A stretch of 64,000 nt of DNA from Lenzites betulinus (GCA_022264855.1 JABYQU010000027.1:1-64000), one strand, 5' to 3'; shown: positions 44,725-57,336, numbered from the stretch's first letter. Notes: a model not told the origin generated them from the sequence alone. Numbers and translations: made by a program.

Positions 44725-45558
44725 GGGGGTGAGTGCCGGTACCTCTGGGGAGTGTTTGAAGGCAGGCGCGCTGACGTGGGGCGGTAGCTGGACGCTTGCG
44801 GGGTCTGCGTGTCTCTCGAGGTGATCTGGTGTGGGTTAATGAGGTATATTATACTTTTTTATCAATTTCTTGTTGCACAATCGATAGTCTTGCAAGTGAG
44901 CACTCACCTTTTTCATGGGTATCCGGGCAGGATTTTGAAGGACAACAGTACGGTACGAGGGAAAGGTCGCTAACTTAAAGCTCTCTCGTTTAGAAAGGAA
45001 CTCGGCCCCTCCGAGCTTGGATTCAGTAGGTGTCACACGACCTCTCTATCACCAACATCATCGTTCAGGATCAGGATAATCACGCGTCGCGTTCATGTTG
45101 AGTTCTGAGGTAAGTATGTCGCAACACCTCCAGCGTCTGGGTGTGTATATATTCGCGCTCTGGACGTCGTCACAGGTTCAGATAATACCGCCACCGAGAG
45201 CGCCGATGATGGCGCCATAATCCGTGGTCCTCGAACCCACCACCCGAATCACTCTCAGTACAATGTCGTCCTCGGCCGAGGCCATCCGAACATGAGACAC
45301 AGCCAAAAATCGATCACATGCACGGCAGCAGGTGACTCGCGACTCACTGATCATTCATAATTATGCTGCGAAAGGCGTCCGCGCGCACTCCATTTTACGT
45401 CCCCGTGCCCGCCGCATCCCAGGCGATCAGCGATAACGGCTGCGCGGTCCCTGCGGTGGGTGGTTCTCTCGACGTACGTTGTGACTCGTCTGCGTACTGC
45501 ACAGGTATATGTGGACAGCGCGCGGCACAGCGTCCCGCACGACACCGTCCTAGTAAGA
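44725..45558. other. Intergenic, phospholipase to MFS gene
   Basis: No gene supported. The AT-rich part at 44840-44990 is probably the 3' flank of the phospholipase gene. Confidence 0.4.
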
Positions 45559-47989
45559 ATGCCTGACAGGGAACGACACGCGCAGGAAGGCTCCGAGCCC
45601 AGGGTCGATGACGCACAAACCAGCGCTACTGCTACTGTCAGTGAGGTGCTCGATATCGAGCACGCTGTGGTCGAAGACGACCCTAGAGAGTGGTCAAGGA
45701 CACGCAAGGTCTGTCCGTTTTGACCCACCTAATTCACACTGCTGTATCTGAACAGTTCGCTAGTTGGTCGTTGTCGCTACCATCACAGCCGCGAGCGTCC
45801 TCAACGGTCTCGGAGCCAGTATATATACCCGTGAGTACTCTGGTGGTCATGAACGCCAGGCTGTGTATGACACATTTTGGACGTTAGCCGCGATTGCACA
45901 GATAGAGGAGCAGTTGAAGGCGTCGAGCGGCGCCATCAGCCTGAGCCTCTCGCTGTTCATATTCCTCCAGGGCTGCGTGCCGCTGCTATGGACGACACTA
46001 TGCGAGTTCTGGGGACGGAAGGTGAGTGGTATCGATCGCACCTCTGGCGCACTACCGGATGCTCACACACAGCGCGCAGAGAGTCTACTTGTTATCCACG
46101 GCGCTCTGTTTCGTGGGATGCGTCGTGTGCGCTCTGGCGCGGACAGTGGGCGTCTTGATCGGTATGCGATGCGTACAGGCCGCAGGGTGAGTCCCCATCC
46201 GCCGCGCCTATCGAACACAGCAGAGCTGCTCACGCCCGCAGCCTGAGTGCCGTCCTCTCCCTCGGAGCGGCGACACTAGCCGACATATACGAGCCCCGAG
46301 AGCGCGGGACCATGATGGGCATATACTACAGGTCCGCCCCCCCCACCCCCCCTTACTCTCCCAGTCCGAGTCCCGCTAAGTAAAAATTGCGCACCAGCGG
46401 CCCGCTCCTCGGACCGTCGCTAGGGCCCATCCTCGGCGGCGCGCTCACGCAGGCGTTCAGCTGGCGCGCGACGTTCTGGTTCCTCGCGATCTTCGTCGGG
46501 GCGTGTTTCGTGCTCTTCGTCCCCTTCCGGGACACGTACCGGCGGGAGCGCAGCCTCGTGTACCAGCTCGCGCTCCGGCGGCGCGTCGCACAGCGGTCTG
46601 CGCAGGCGTCGGAGCTCTCCAGCCAAGCCGAGTGGGTCCCTGGAGATGCGGATGCGGCCGGACGTAAAACCGATGCGGAGAACTCGCCCCGGCACGCGGT
46701 CTCTGAAGATCGCAGAGAAACCGACACAGGCAATGCGGACATCGAGAAGCAGGAGAAGCAGATCTCCCAAGTCCGCACGAGCGAAGCGGCACCGCAGGCC
46801 TCCGCGCCCCTCGCACAAGTCGAGCTATCGCTCGCGGACGTGAACCCCGTGAAGCCAGTCGTCCACGTGCTGCGCCGCCTGAACAACATCGCGATGTTCC
46901 TCGCCTCAGGTGCGCCGCGCCCGCGCCCCTCCTCTGACACCATGTACAGCGACAGACCGGTACCCTCCGTCCCGATGCAGCGCTCGTGTTCGCGTGCACA
47001 TACTCCATCACGTACACCTGCTCCCGCACACTCGCCGCCGAGTACGGATACGACGCGCTCCAGACGGGGCTCGTCCTCCTCGCCTTCGGGATCGGTACGC
47101 ACGCACGCACGTCGGCCGGCTGCGTGGACATTCCGCTCACTCATCGATGTGCAGGCTCGTTATCCGGCAGCGTCCTGGGCGGCCGCTACTCCGACCTCGT
47201 TCTCCGCAGACTCAAAGAGCGCAACGGCGGCAAGGCGCGCCCCGAGGTGCGTACACCCATACCTCCCCGCGGCAGACAGCCTCGTCTAAGCGCACCCAGA
47301 TGCGCCTGGGCAGCACCCTCGTGCCGATGACGCTGCTCCCGCCGTCCGTGCTCGCCTACGGATGGGCATGCGAGCGCCACGCCAGCATCGCCGCCCTCTG
47401 CGCCACCCTATTCCTGATAGGCTTCTTCTCCATGTGCGTGCTGCTGCTGTGCCCAAGTTCACCTTGCACGCTGCATTCCGACTCTCGAGTCGCCCCTCGG
47501 CAATGGCAATGGCATAGCCGCAGACGCTGACGTCCCCGGCGCAGCTCGTTCTACTCATGCACCCTCGCCTACATCGTCGACGCGAACACCGGCCGCGCCT
47601 CGTCCGCGCTCGCCGCGAACAGCACCGTGCGCGGCCTCTGCGCGCTCGTCGCGGCCGAGGCCGCCGTCCCGCTGCAGGTACGTCCGTCAGTGTCTCGCCT
47701 CTTCGCCTCTTCGCCTCTTCGCCTCTTCCCCTCTTCGCCTCTTCGCCTCTTCGCCTCTTCGCCTCACGCCCGCGGTGTGCGGTGTGCGGTGTGTGGTGTA
47801 CATGATGCACGCGCGTTGCTGACCTGACCCGACACCGCACGGCAGGACGCGCTGGGCGACGGCGGGCTGTATTCGCTCTGGGCAGGGCTCGTGCTCGTGG
47901 CGGGGCTGCTCACGCTGGTGGTGTGGCGGAGGGGCGGCGCGTGGCGGGAAAGGTGGGAGGCTAGGGAGCAGGGCGCCGTCGCATCGTGA
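45559..47989 (+). CDS. MFS transporter, DHA1-like drug/proton antiporter
   Basis: Plasma-membrane or vacuolar exporter of the major facilitator superfamily. The start at 45559 gives an acidic N-tail (MPDRERHAQEGSEPRVDDAQ). About ten short introns. Helix segments: LVVVATITAASVLNGLGASI; LKASSGAISLSLSLFIFLQG with PLLWTTLCEFWGRK, the loop 2-3 motif; SLSAVLSLGAATLADIYEPR with ERGTMMGIYY; GPLLGPSLGPILGGALTQAF, the antiporter motif C; and FWFLAIFVGACFVLFVPFRD. A long polar central loop (about 46560-46850) follows, then ALVFACTYSITYTCSRTLAA, SLSGSVLGGRYSDLVLRRLK and SSFYSCTLAYIVDANTGRAS. A TGA at 47987-47989 ends it after a last helix (LWAGLVLVAGLLTLVVW). Motif C supports 12-helix DHA1 antiport; the substrate is unknown. 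One intron holds a 9-bp microsatellite. Confidence 0.88.
47695..47766. repeat. 9-bp microsatellite in MFS intron
   Basis: CTCTTCGCC repeated about seven times, with one CTCTTCCCC variant, within the second-last intron of the MFS gene (about 47680-47845). The intron is longer than its neighbours because of it. Confidence 0.85.
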
Positions 47990-49805
47990 CTAGTACTGTG
48001 ACCTTGGATGGCGCGCGCGCGGGCGTAGCTTTCTCCGATCTGTCTCTCTTGTGCGCCGGGAGCGTGAACGCGGTTAGTGGGAGTACTTGTACGTCCTACG
48101 ATACCGAAGCTGTCGAAGGGGGGGGGGGGTGGCCCACTTCGAATCTGCCAACCTCCAGTACTATAGAGTAAGCGTCACTCCCCAATCGCTCTTCGCTCAC
48201 AAGACACGACACACCAAACAACCAAACACACCCCACCTCGGGCATTAGTGCTGCACCAGCCCAACACACGCACAGAAGGCCCGAAACCCATGTAGAATCG
48301 CGATCGGCGTCCGCGTGTGCGGACGCGCCGTGCGCACCGCACACATCGCAACATTAATCGACAGCGACAAACCCAGACTATGAGACCCGTCACCCACCCT
48401 CACCCACCCCACCGCGAGATGTACAGTACCGCACCGCGTAGTTAGGTTATCGTTTGAGGTGCACGCAGATCATGCACATATCCCGAGTTGAACCTACTGT
48501 ACCTCCTCCTCCCCCCGACTCCCGCGTCCCGACCCACACGGATCAAACCCAAACCCAGACCCTAACCCCATCCAGCCCCCGCATCAATGACATCACCCCC
48601 GACGCGTCTCCCGCGTCGGATTCCATACGCATCCGGATCAATTTTAAGTTCTAACAATACCAACCCCAGTCCACAAATACCCTCGCGCAGCTGGCCAGTC
48701 GCGTCTCGTCTCGTACGGGCCAGGCAGGGCACTGCGGCAAACAGGTACTCAAATACTCAGCAGCCGATCGCGAAGGTCAACACAGCTCAGACTAGCTAGG
48801 GGCGCGCTTTCGCGGGGTAGACAATAGAGGGCGGCGGTAGATAGGTAGACAGTAGGCAGTAGGCAGTAGGTAGGTGGGCGGACGGTACTCTCGGCGGGAC
48901 AGGAGGGACGGGACGGGCGGGGCAGGGCGGGCAGCACGGATGCGGAGGGTACGCGTACGGGGGCTAGCGAAGGGGCGGGGTGCGGGGTGAGGGGCTGTCG
49001 AGTGGTGAGAGGACGAACGGGCGGAGGAGCGGGACGGCGTGTGCATGTGTGCGGGCGGGCGGGCGGGGAGGGTGTGAGGATGGTGGTGGCGAGCGTGCGG
49101 GTTCGGATGTGAGGGTTCGGATGTGAGGATGAGGGTGAGGGGATGTCGGTGGGATACGGGGAAGGGTCAGAATCAAAAGAAACAAAACACGCGAAAACGA
49201 GAGGTCCATTGCAAGGCAGATCGAAAAGAAGGCGCGCGCGGGGGGGAGGGGGAGAGAAAAGACAGAACAGAACAGAAAGTGCAACAAGTCCGTCCGGGCC
49301 AGTGTCCGACGTGGGGCGAGCGATCGTGAGCGTCGTTGGGTGGTGGGGTGGTGTGAGGTGGTGCGGTGTGGTGAGGCGTGGTGTGGTGAGGTGTGGGGGC
49401 GAGCGAGCGAGCGTGGGCGTACGAATCGATGCGAAACGAAACGAAACAAAAAAGATGCGTAGAAGTCCGGTGCACGACAGCGTAGCAGGGGCGTGCGGGT
49501 GCGGGAGAATACAACGAGCGTGGCGCGTGGCGTGCGGATGTGACGTGCGTACATGGCAGTTTTGTCGAAGGGGGGGACACGACGGGGTGTTATGTTAGTT
49601 AGTTAAAGGGCGGGGGACGACGGACGACGGGGCGGACGGGGGGCGGGCGGGAGGAGGCGCACACGGTCAGCGCGCCGCGCGCATCCAGCAGGGGAACGAA
49701 ACACCCACTCGGTCGTGTAGTGTTCTCTCACCGCCACCGCCCGGCGCCCCTCCACGTGCGGCGCACTCTTCTCCAATGCGCACCCAGCACCCGCGCGGGG
49801 CGCAT
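47990..49805. other. 1.8-kb low-complexity intergenic region
   Basis: No gene supported. A run of 12 G at 48118-48129. TAGGCAGTAGGCAGTAGGTA at about 48850. From 48880 to 49650 the plus strand is strongly purine/GT-rich (GGTGGTGCGGTGTGGTGAGG near 49350), so long pyrimidine-coded frames open on the other strand. It lies between the convergent ends of the MFS and Rho genes and may be 3' untranslated sequence. Confidence 0.5.
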
Positions 49806-51340
49806 CTAACAAACAACGCAACAGCGCCCCTTATCCTCCCATCCCTCCTCGGCGCTGCTCGCGCCCCGCCGATGGCCCATGCTCCCGCCGTGCCGGCCGT
49901 GCTGGTGCCCGCCGGCGTGCGCGGGCACGCCCTCGCGCATGAGCATGCTCGCGCGCGTCGCCGCCTCGAACACGTCGTCGACGCCCTCGATCTTCAGCGC
50001 CGAGCACTCCTTGTACGCGCGCGCGCCGATCGCCTGCGCGACGCGCTCCGCCTGCTCCGTGGACACGTACTGCGCCGCGTTTGGCGCGCCTGGGGCCGGC
50101 CGGGGTCAGTGCGCGTATGGAGGCGGGAGAAGCGTGCGTACCGGGGGGCGGCCGCAGGTCCGATTTGCAGCCGACGAGGATGACGGGGATCGTGGGCCCG
50201 CAGATCGACCGCACCTCTTCTATCCACTGCGCTTTCGTCAGTCTCTAGCACACCGCAAGGCGGCGGCGCGGCGACGTACCTTTGCCGCGACGTTGTCGAG
50301 CGAGTCGGGCGTGTCGATGGCGAACGCAATGAGGATGACGTGCGACTTCGAGTACGACATCGGCCGCAGCCGCTCATACTCTTCCTGGCCGCTGCGGAGA
50401 TCAGAGCGACGGTCAGCGAATGCGACGGTCATTGCCACGGTCCTGCCACCGGTTCATCACCGCGCCCGCTATTAGAGGTGGACTAGGCATGCGGCGGTCT
50501 CGGCGGGACGTGCTCCACAGGACGTCGGTCGCAGACGGGGTTGTGCGCCGGGCAGCCGTGATCTTGGCATGACGGCGGAGTGCGTGTGTCCTCGGCGACA
50601 GCCACTGGGGCCGCGGGCCGAGGACGCGCCTCTAGAGACGCGACGGTCTCATTGCAACAAGGCTTATGTCCAGCACCAGCGTGCCCGACTCACACTGCAC
50701 CTCACCTCACGCCTGCAACCGACGTCCTGTGGAGCACCTCCCCTGCGATGTCCGCGGGCGAGAGCGGCATGCGCAGGAGATGGACGGGCTCGGGAGGGCA
50801 CGGGCGGGAAATGAATAGCACCTCCCGAGTCGCCGCTCGAACGCAAACTGGCAGTCAGGGCGGAAGCGCACCCGGTGGCGGGCGACACGCTGGCAGGGAA
50901 GAGAGGGCGGGGGAGACTCACGCGGTGTCCCATAGTGCGAGCTGCACGGCCTTGCCGTCTAACCGGATCTCCGCGACGTAGTTTTCGAAGATGGCTGTAT
51001 GCGGGTTGCGGGTGAGGACGGCAGCGCGGGGCGCAGGGGCGCAGGGACGGGCTTACTGGGTTGCTAGAGCGTGCACGGGCGGGGTGAGGACAGCAGACGC
51101 GATAAGAGGGGACGGGACTGACGTATTCCTTGGGAAACTCTCCTAGGGCGAAGGAGCAGAGGAGGGACGTCTTTCCGCATGCGCCTGGGAAGGCGGTGAG
51201 ACGGGGCACGGGCAGGCGAGAGAGGGTGCGTACCATCGCCCACGATGACGAGCTTTCTCCTGATCTGTGGTGGGTTAGGGTGAGGCGGACGACGGGAAGA
51301 AAGGCAGACGACGGACGGGGTTCGTGGCGGAGCCAGACAT
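49806..51340 (-). CDS. Rho-family small GTPase
   Basis: Prenylated Rho GTPase, a membrane switch for polarity, actin and wall synthesis. Exons from right to left. ATG 51340 gives [19 protein letters not shown] (about 51247-51276) follows, then [20 protein letters not shown] (G1). A 7-nt microexon at 51057-51063 codes QP and the first base of [21 protein letters not shown] and WDTA come next, then a 530-bp intron. [20 protein letters not shown] continues it, with [37 protein letters not shown] and KSDLRPPP (G4). The last exon has [20 protein letters not shown] and ECSALK (G5), then a His/Gly-rich tail that ends RCCVVC at a TAG (49806-49808). The CAAX box CVVC would favour farnesylation. The effector loop P-T-I-F-E-N-Y is complete only with the microexon. 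Family firm; Rho subtype not assigned. Confidence 0.9.
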
Positions 51341-52208
51341 GGGCTGAACGGGGCGGGGAGCGAGGCGGGGCGGGTGGTGGGGCTTGGTGGGCTGGGGGGC
51401 GTGGCAGTCGAGGGAGGGAGGAGAGTCGGAGGGGAGAGGACTTGTGGACTGAAGAGAGAGGCGGCGGCGGCGAGCGTGCGCTGCTGCTTATGTCATCAGG
51501 GCGGTGTCCCCGACCGACTGCGCGCGTCATCGTCCACTCACGCTGCGAGCTCTACTTTACTAGTACGCCAGTACTTGTACTAGACGTGGACGCCCTGGCT
51601 GACGATGGACTGGCCGCTAGCAATATCTCCAGAGACCGCCTATGACGAACAATATGCGCACTTATACATGCGTAGCCCCAAACCAGCGTGGACGGCGCAG
51701 TCAGACCAATTAGATACAAGCTAAGCTATCCTCACTCACTGCAAGTCCGCCACCCATCCCTCTCGCCCAACGCCTCGCACTCGCCGCCGACGCCCCCCGC
51801 TCTTGCCGTGCGTCCCCAGCCTCCCCGGCCTGCGCTATCCGAATCCCCACCCGCCTCTCCCCTGCCATCCACCGCGAACTCGGTGCTCCCCTGGGTGCCG
51901 CTGCGTGCCGAGACGCTGCCGCAGTACCGCCTCCCCCCGTTGGCTCCCGGACGTCCTCCCTCCGGCCCCAGACGCGCCATTTATTCCAAATATTGCTCGC
52001 CGACGTCGCCCACACGGCGTGCACCCCCCTCAACTCTATCTCATTCCATGTCCGCGACGTCCTCCCGTGTACACACCCGCGCCGCGCCGCCGCGGTCCCA
52101 CGCCCGCGCATCCAGCCGCAAACTTGAATGCGAGCGCGTCGCGAACTTGCGGCCCAGGCGGGATGTGTAGTCGCTCTCAACCGAGAGACGGTGTAGAGTT
52201 CGCGTATT
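51341..52208. other. Rho promoter side and tRNA upstream region
   Basis: No gene supported. GGGAGGGAGGAGAGTCGGAGG purine tract near 51410-51440, upstream of the Rho gene. Pro-rich open frames in 51700-52170 have no recognisable domain. Confidence 0.4.
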
Positions 52209-52280
52209 GGCTCTATAGCTCAGTGGTAGAGCATACGATTGCAGATCGTAGGGTCCCGTGTTCGAACCACGGTGGGGCCT
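52209..52280 (+). tRNA. tRNA-Cys (GCA)
   Basis: 72 nt. Acceptor GGCTCTA pairs with TGGGGCC (two G-T pairs), discriminator T. D stem GCTC/GAGC with box A TAGCTCAGTGG. Anticodon stem TACGA/TCGTA with loop TTGCAGA, anticodon GCA. T arm CCGTG-TTCGAAC-CACGG, box B. No intron. A pol III terminator TTTTT follows at 52284-52288. Confidence 0.97.
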
Positions 52281-52288
52281 CGCCTTTT

Positions 52289-52839
52289 TGGTGAGTAGCA
52301 CGACGTCCCCATCCTGACTTCACCATGTCTCCAGTCCTCATAACGGCGTATTGATATCACGCGTACTTCAATAATCACCAATATATAAGCTAGCAAAGCA
52401 ACACAACCTGGACGTTCTCCACAGCGTTACGGTATAGGTGCTACGTCGCGCTGCTGTACTCTTCATGCAGCTTCAAATTACAAGCATCACAACCGCGTAC
52501 GTTCGTCAACTTTTCAACAATGTCGGTCATACATGAGCAAAACAGCGATACGTACTAAGCCGCTTCTCGAACATGACCATGCTACAGCATCTAAAACACC
52601 ACATCGCAGCCCGCTCAAACGCAGCCTGAGTGTTCGCATAAACCGTCAAAAAACCACAAACGCGAATCCACGCTGTACGTGCCGTCGCGCCTTGTCGTCC
52701 TCTCCGACCTCCGCTCAGGCAAACACGCTTCAAGCCTGACCGCATGCATCCAAACCACAACCCAGAACGGGGCTGTCAAAGCGGAGTCCACCCATCCAAC
52801 CCACCTCCACGACTCACGAAACAGGCTGCAAGTCTCCGA
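52289..52839. other. Intergenic after tRNA-Cys
   Basis: AT-richer unique sequence. No gene or repeat supported. Confidence 0.4.
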
Positions 52840-54530
52840 GCCTGCCATCCACTGGTAGCAGGCCGAGGCCCTCGGCGTGCACCAGCGCGTCGTGCAGCAG
52901 CTGCCACGGGCGCAGGCTGCCGTCCCCGCCGCGGAGCGTCCGGCGCTCACAGCGTCTGCCCTCGGAGCTCGATGTCCAGGACGACGTGCGTTCGCGCCGG
53001 ATCCGCTGCAGCACGGCGGACCAGTCACCAGGCCGGGGGCTGCAGGCCCTCGTCGATGTCGCTGGTCTCGAACGGTCTGTCCTCGGTCCCGCGTTCAGCC
53101 TGTCTCTCAGCTTCCCCCGGGAGTCGATTTCGTTGGTCCCTTCGATTTCGCCCTCGCCCTCGCCCTCACTTTCGATCTCGCTCTCCCCCTCGCTCGCGCC
53201 CCCGTGCCCACTTTCACCCTCGCCCTCGCCCTCGCCTTAATCCTCGCTCCCGCCCTCTCTAGACTCCGGCCCCACCGACCAACCCGCCTCTGAGATCTGA
53301 GGAAGAAGCAATCGGCAGGCTGGTCGAACACCAGACGCCCAAGAACCGCAGGATGTCGATGAGGAACCCGCCCGGGTGCACGCGCAGCACCGCCGCAACG
53401 CGCGACTGTCCCAGTCCACCCCGCCTCAGCCCAAAGCGCACTGGCACGCACGCACCAGTACGCGCACGCACGCACCACGTACTGCTCCACCGGCCCCTCA
53501 GCATCAAGACCCCCATGTTCAGCACCACTGGCAGGTGCGTGATCCCCATCTCCTGCCTCCTGCGCCGGTGGCAAGAGCCCGACCAAAAACTCCGGACAGC
53601 CCCGAGTGCGCCGGTGCGTCGGGCGGGTGTCCCGACCACCTCGCGCACTGCGCAGCCGCTCGAGCACCTCCCCGTCCGCAAACACGCGGTACACCTCGAG
53701 CACCCGCGCGCCGCACAGCCGTCGAGGACCCCCCCCCCCCCCCCGGGTGCGCCCCCCCCGCCCCCGTTCCGCGCGCGCATCTCCTCCAGATACTAATAGT
53801 TACCGCGTTCCATAGGGCGGAGATCCAGATGCGCACTGGCGCGCTCCTCGAGGGTGCCCGTCAGATCGCCCAGCGCGGGGTTGTCCGGCCCATACGCGTT
53901 GACGTTGACGCACACCGCATGCAGCGCGACTCGGACCAGCGACGACTGCATGTCCGCCAGGAGCCCGGGCGCGCGCTCGTCGATGGGCGATGGGGGCGAT
54001 CTGCAGCCGGCGCAGGCGCGTGAGGCTGCCAGTGCAGATCGCCGTCGACAGCCTGTCGGCGCAGGTGCGGTGCTCCTTGTACGCGCCGACGGTCAGATCC
54101 TAGAGGTACGGCGCGCTCTCCGGGATCCGGGCGAGCATCGCGACGATGCGCCTCGAGCGCGCGGCAGCGCGCTCGGGATTCCGACCGTTGTCTTCGTCGG
54201 CGTATGCGTTGGGCGGCGCCCCGAGCGTGCGCAGGAGCAGCATCCTAAGCGCGAACCTGCGCAGATGCCGCGCGCGCGCGCGCGGGCCCGCTGGGGGCGT
54301 TGAGCATGCATGTGCAGTTGAAGGCGCGTAGCGCGGGCTGGGTCTCGACGACGACGCCGGGGGCGCGCAGGGCGCGCATGCCGGCTGCGTGCGGCGCTTT
54401 GCAGGTGCGCATCAGCGCTGCGCCGTCGGCCTGCCGCGGTATGGCGTCCGGGAGCACGAGGAGGATATCTGAATAGAGACGCGGCCCAGCGGGGAGCATT
54501 GTTGATGTCGATGTTAGTGTTGAAGTTGCG
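52840..54530 (-). pseudogene. F-box/LRR pseudogene of the cluster family
   Basis: The N-terminal part (about 54510-54300) reads MLPAGPRLYSDILLVLPDAI, with RQADGAALMRTCKAPHAAG and LRAFNCTCML, matching the start of the intact genes to the right. After it the frame shifts. An in-frame TAG interrupts PYL*DLTVGAYKEH at 54100-54102 and another stop follows ERGNY near 53800. A run of 16 C (53729-53744) adds a further shift, but VLEVYRVFADGEVLERLRSA downstream still matches the family. The last exon region (53010-52860) retains ERRTLRGGDGSLRPW and LVHAEGLGL. The gene is therefore a full-length decayed paralogue. Its GC content is higher than in the intact copies. Confidence 0.85.
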
Positions 54531-55704
54531 CTGTTTGACCGTGTGTTGGTAGCATAGAAGAAGCAAAAACAAGCATGCGGTCGCACTGGACGGTTTGGAC
54601 GTGATGTACGAGGGACCAGTGGGCAGATGGACGGAACGCCCTGTCACTGCTACATTTTATACACACCCCAGTCTCCTCGTGGAGACAACGGGCCCGATTG
54701 TCACCGCAGCTCCAATCCCAGCACCCACAAAATGTCAAAGCTATCAGAACTGTCGCTGCGCCTCTTCCGCTCCAATTGTCATGTTGTGTCGAGCGTGCGC
54801 GAAGTCACGAAGGCAAGAATTGCAGAAGGCTCGGCATCTGAGGGAGCTCTCGCACAGTCATAATCATACTTCGTTCATTTCCGACTTGACACTAGGTGCA
54901 GGTGGGATCTGACATACATCGAAGCGAAATCCCCTTGACATCAGATATCTAGAGCCCCACGTCCTCAGCGCATCGGTCGGGCCTTCAAGCTGTCCAGACT
55001 CTACCCGGGCCGCAGCGATGCGGCAATTTGCCTAGATGATCGCATATGTTACAGGCGGGACGACGTCCCAGTGTTTCATGAATGAAATACAGTCAGCTAG
55101 CACTCAAGAGGGGAGAACGTCCCGCAAGATGCGCCATCCATACCTGAGGGAGAACCTGCCCCAAACGCGGGACCGGTGTCATCGAATTCAGTCGTCGCCA
55201 GTTGTCAGTCAGTTTCTTACAACCAGAGACGTATGTCATGTGTCCCAGCGGCATGTAGACGTTCCGGGTGAGCTGCATGTAGAAGACGACTGTGCAGTAA
55301 TCTTGGTGGTCAGGCACGAAGAGCAGGAGACTTCGACACTCACTCACTCACTCGAAAGTGGCAACGCGATGCGGACGCCACAACGCGGTCACGTGCGCGT
55401 CGTACACTCCCTGCCATTTCCCCGTACAGTCTTTTTCAAGTGTTCCTACCGCGGGGATTTATGTTCTCCTCCAAAAGCCCAAGCTTTGCGGCTCATTATT
55501 ACCCCAACAACATTCTATCTGTGTGCACCGGTAATCAGGCACCGCGGCGTAGTGATCTGAGTTGCTCATTGCAACTCGGAGACGTCAATGCAGAGAATTG
55601 TTTCAACATTACATATAGTCCACGGTGCAGACACCAAAGCGATATAGTCCAAAAGCGGTCATCAAGACAGTCAATCTCTATAACACACACTACAAGCCCA
55701 AGCC
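54531..55704. other. Intergenic between pseudogene and F-box gene 1
   Basis: No gene supported. A few 60-100-residue open frames have no family resemblance and no clear splice context. Confidence 0.4.
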
Positions 55705-57336
55705 TCAGATTTTGCCATCTGTCAGCCCGAGTCCCTCGGCGTGTACGAGCGCACAACCCGTCGCGTCGTCCAGCAACTGTGTAAGCAGGCCGCCGCCCGC
55801 GCGACGGAGTGTCCAATGCTCACATCCTCTGCCCTCAATGTCCAGGACAACGTTAGCGAGCGCCGGATCAGAATCGTACAGCCGTCGCAGAACGTTCTCG
55901 AAGGGAGAGGATGTCATGGCCTCGACAACCTCGTTGTCCTTCAGCGGCTTCGACTCGGCTCCAATCTCGCCCCCGCGCTCCTCTGCGACACCATCGATGC
56001 CATGGTCCAGTACCTGACGCTGAAGAAAACGGAGAACGAGGAACTTGATCTGTTGAGTGCGTAGAAGCGTCCCAAGGGCGGACTGAGCACCCACAGTGAG
56101 ACAGCATCACCAGCGTACGCGAGAAACACAACCGCTCACCAAGAACTCCTCCCCGCTGCCCCCCAAGCACCCGACCGACATGTTCAACACCAGGTGCGCG
56201 ACCGTCCTGCTCCGAAACGACACCAGGTTCGAAATGTCTCTCGCAAAGAAGTTGGGACTGATGTCACTGTAGCCCCTGCCGAGATGCAGCACCAGCTGGG
56301 TCGGCTCCGTGTCCAACACGACCTCGCGCAGCTGGCTGAGCAGCACCGGGTGCGAGTGCACGCGGTACACCTCGAGGAGCCTCGCGCGCGGCGCACCGCC
56401 GAGCGCATAGAGCGACTCGGCGGCGCCGCACAGGCGGTCGAGGACGCCCCACGGGTGTGCGAACGCATCGCGCGCGGTGTCCCTGCGCATCTCCTCCGTG
56501 TCGATGTCGTTCTCCCGCGTGGAGAACTCGAGGCTTCGGAGCGCGGGAAACGCGTGGTGCAGCACGGCGACGCTGTGCAGGTCGTCGACGTCGCGGAGGG
56601 CGAGCGCGCGCACGCGGGGGAACACTAGGATGTCTTCCGAGACGTCGTCGGCGTAGACACCCATGATTTGCCCGTGCCGCGCGGTGAGCTTCTCGAGGGT
56701 GGGGGCGTACGGTGCTGCCAGGTGGAGGATGCGGAGCATGGACCTCTTAGACTCGACGTAACAGTCCAGATCGAGTTCTACCAGCGGCGACCTCCCCAGG
56801 TTGAGGACCTCCACGACGACGGGCCCGATGGAGCCCACGCGGAGACGTCGGAGGTGCTCGAGGTTAACGACCGCTGTCGACAGAGAAGCTTCGTCATCCA
56901 GAGCGAGGAGCTCATCACACCAGTCCATGCACAAGTCCTCGAGATTGGTGGCCTTCTCCAGGATGCGAGTCAGGATGGCGACGTCTTCCCGTGACACACA
57001 GGTATTCCCCTGTCCGGGATGGGGCTCCGTATCGTCCGAGTCGTCCGAGTCCGTAGACCGTGTATCGGGGTAGTGCTCGACCGACAACTTGACGTGCAAT
57101 TGGCGAAGAAGCGGCGCGCGGGCGGAGATGTCGGTGTACATGAACGCGCAGAACGAGCGTAGCGCAGCGGGCGTTCGGACCACAGTGCCGTGTGCGAGCA
57201 GAACCCTCAGTCCGCCTTTCCAGAGCGCCTTGCGAGTGCTCATCAGGGCGGCCACGTCGGATTGTCGGGGTATGTGGCGGAACAGCTCGAGGAGGATGTC
57301 GTGACTCAGACTTGGGCCAGATGCGTACACGGACAT
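55705..57336 (-). CDS. F-box/LRR protein, cluster gene 1
   Basis: Likely substrate receptor of an SCF ubiquitin ligase, or a relative. Start at 57336 (MSVYASGPSLSHDILLELFR). F-box-like helices at about residues 9-45 (HDILLELFRHIPRQSDVAAL, then MSTRKALWKGG). LRR-like segments follow (ILEKATNLEDLCMDWCDELL; VVNLEHLRRLRVGSIGPVVV; FPRVRALALRDVDDLHSVAV; HAFPALRSLEFS) and a conserved GVLDRLCGAAESLYALGG with LLEVYRV. The single intron has its donor after EEFL (GTGAGCGG, about 56150) and its acceptor CTCAG (about 56090). Exon 2 reads SALGTLLRTQQIKFLVLRFL, then VVLDIEGRGCEHWTL and LVHAEGLGLTDGKI to a TGA at 55705. About 540 residues, intact. Confidence 0.88.

Noticed and set aside
48964..49554. Minus-strand Pro/Ser/His-rich frame of 196 codons
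   Set aside because: Low-complexity pyrimidine tract; several frames are open at once.
51710..52294. Overlapping open frames on both strands around the tRNA-Cys gene
   Set aside because: One runs through the tRNA itself; no domain and no intron signals.
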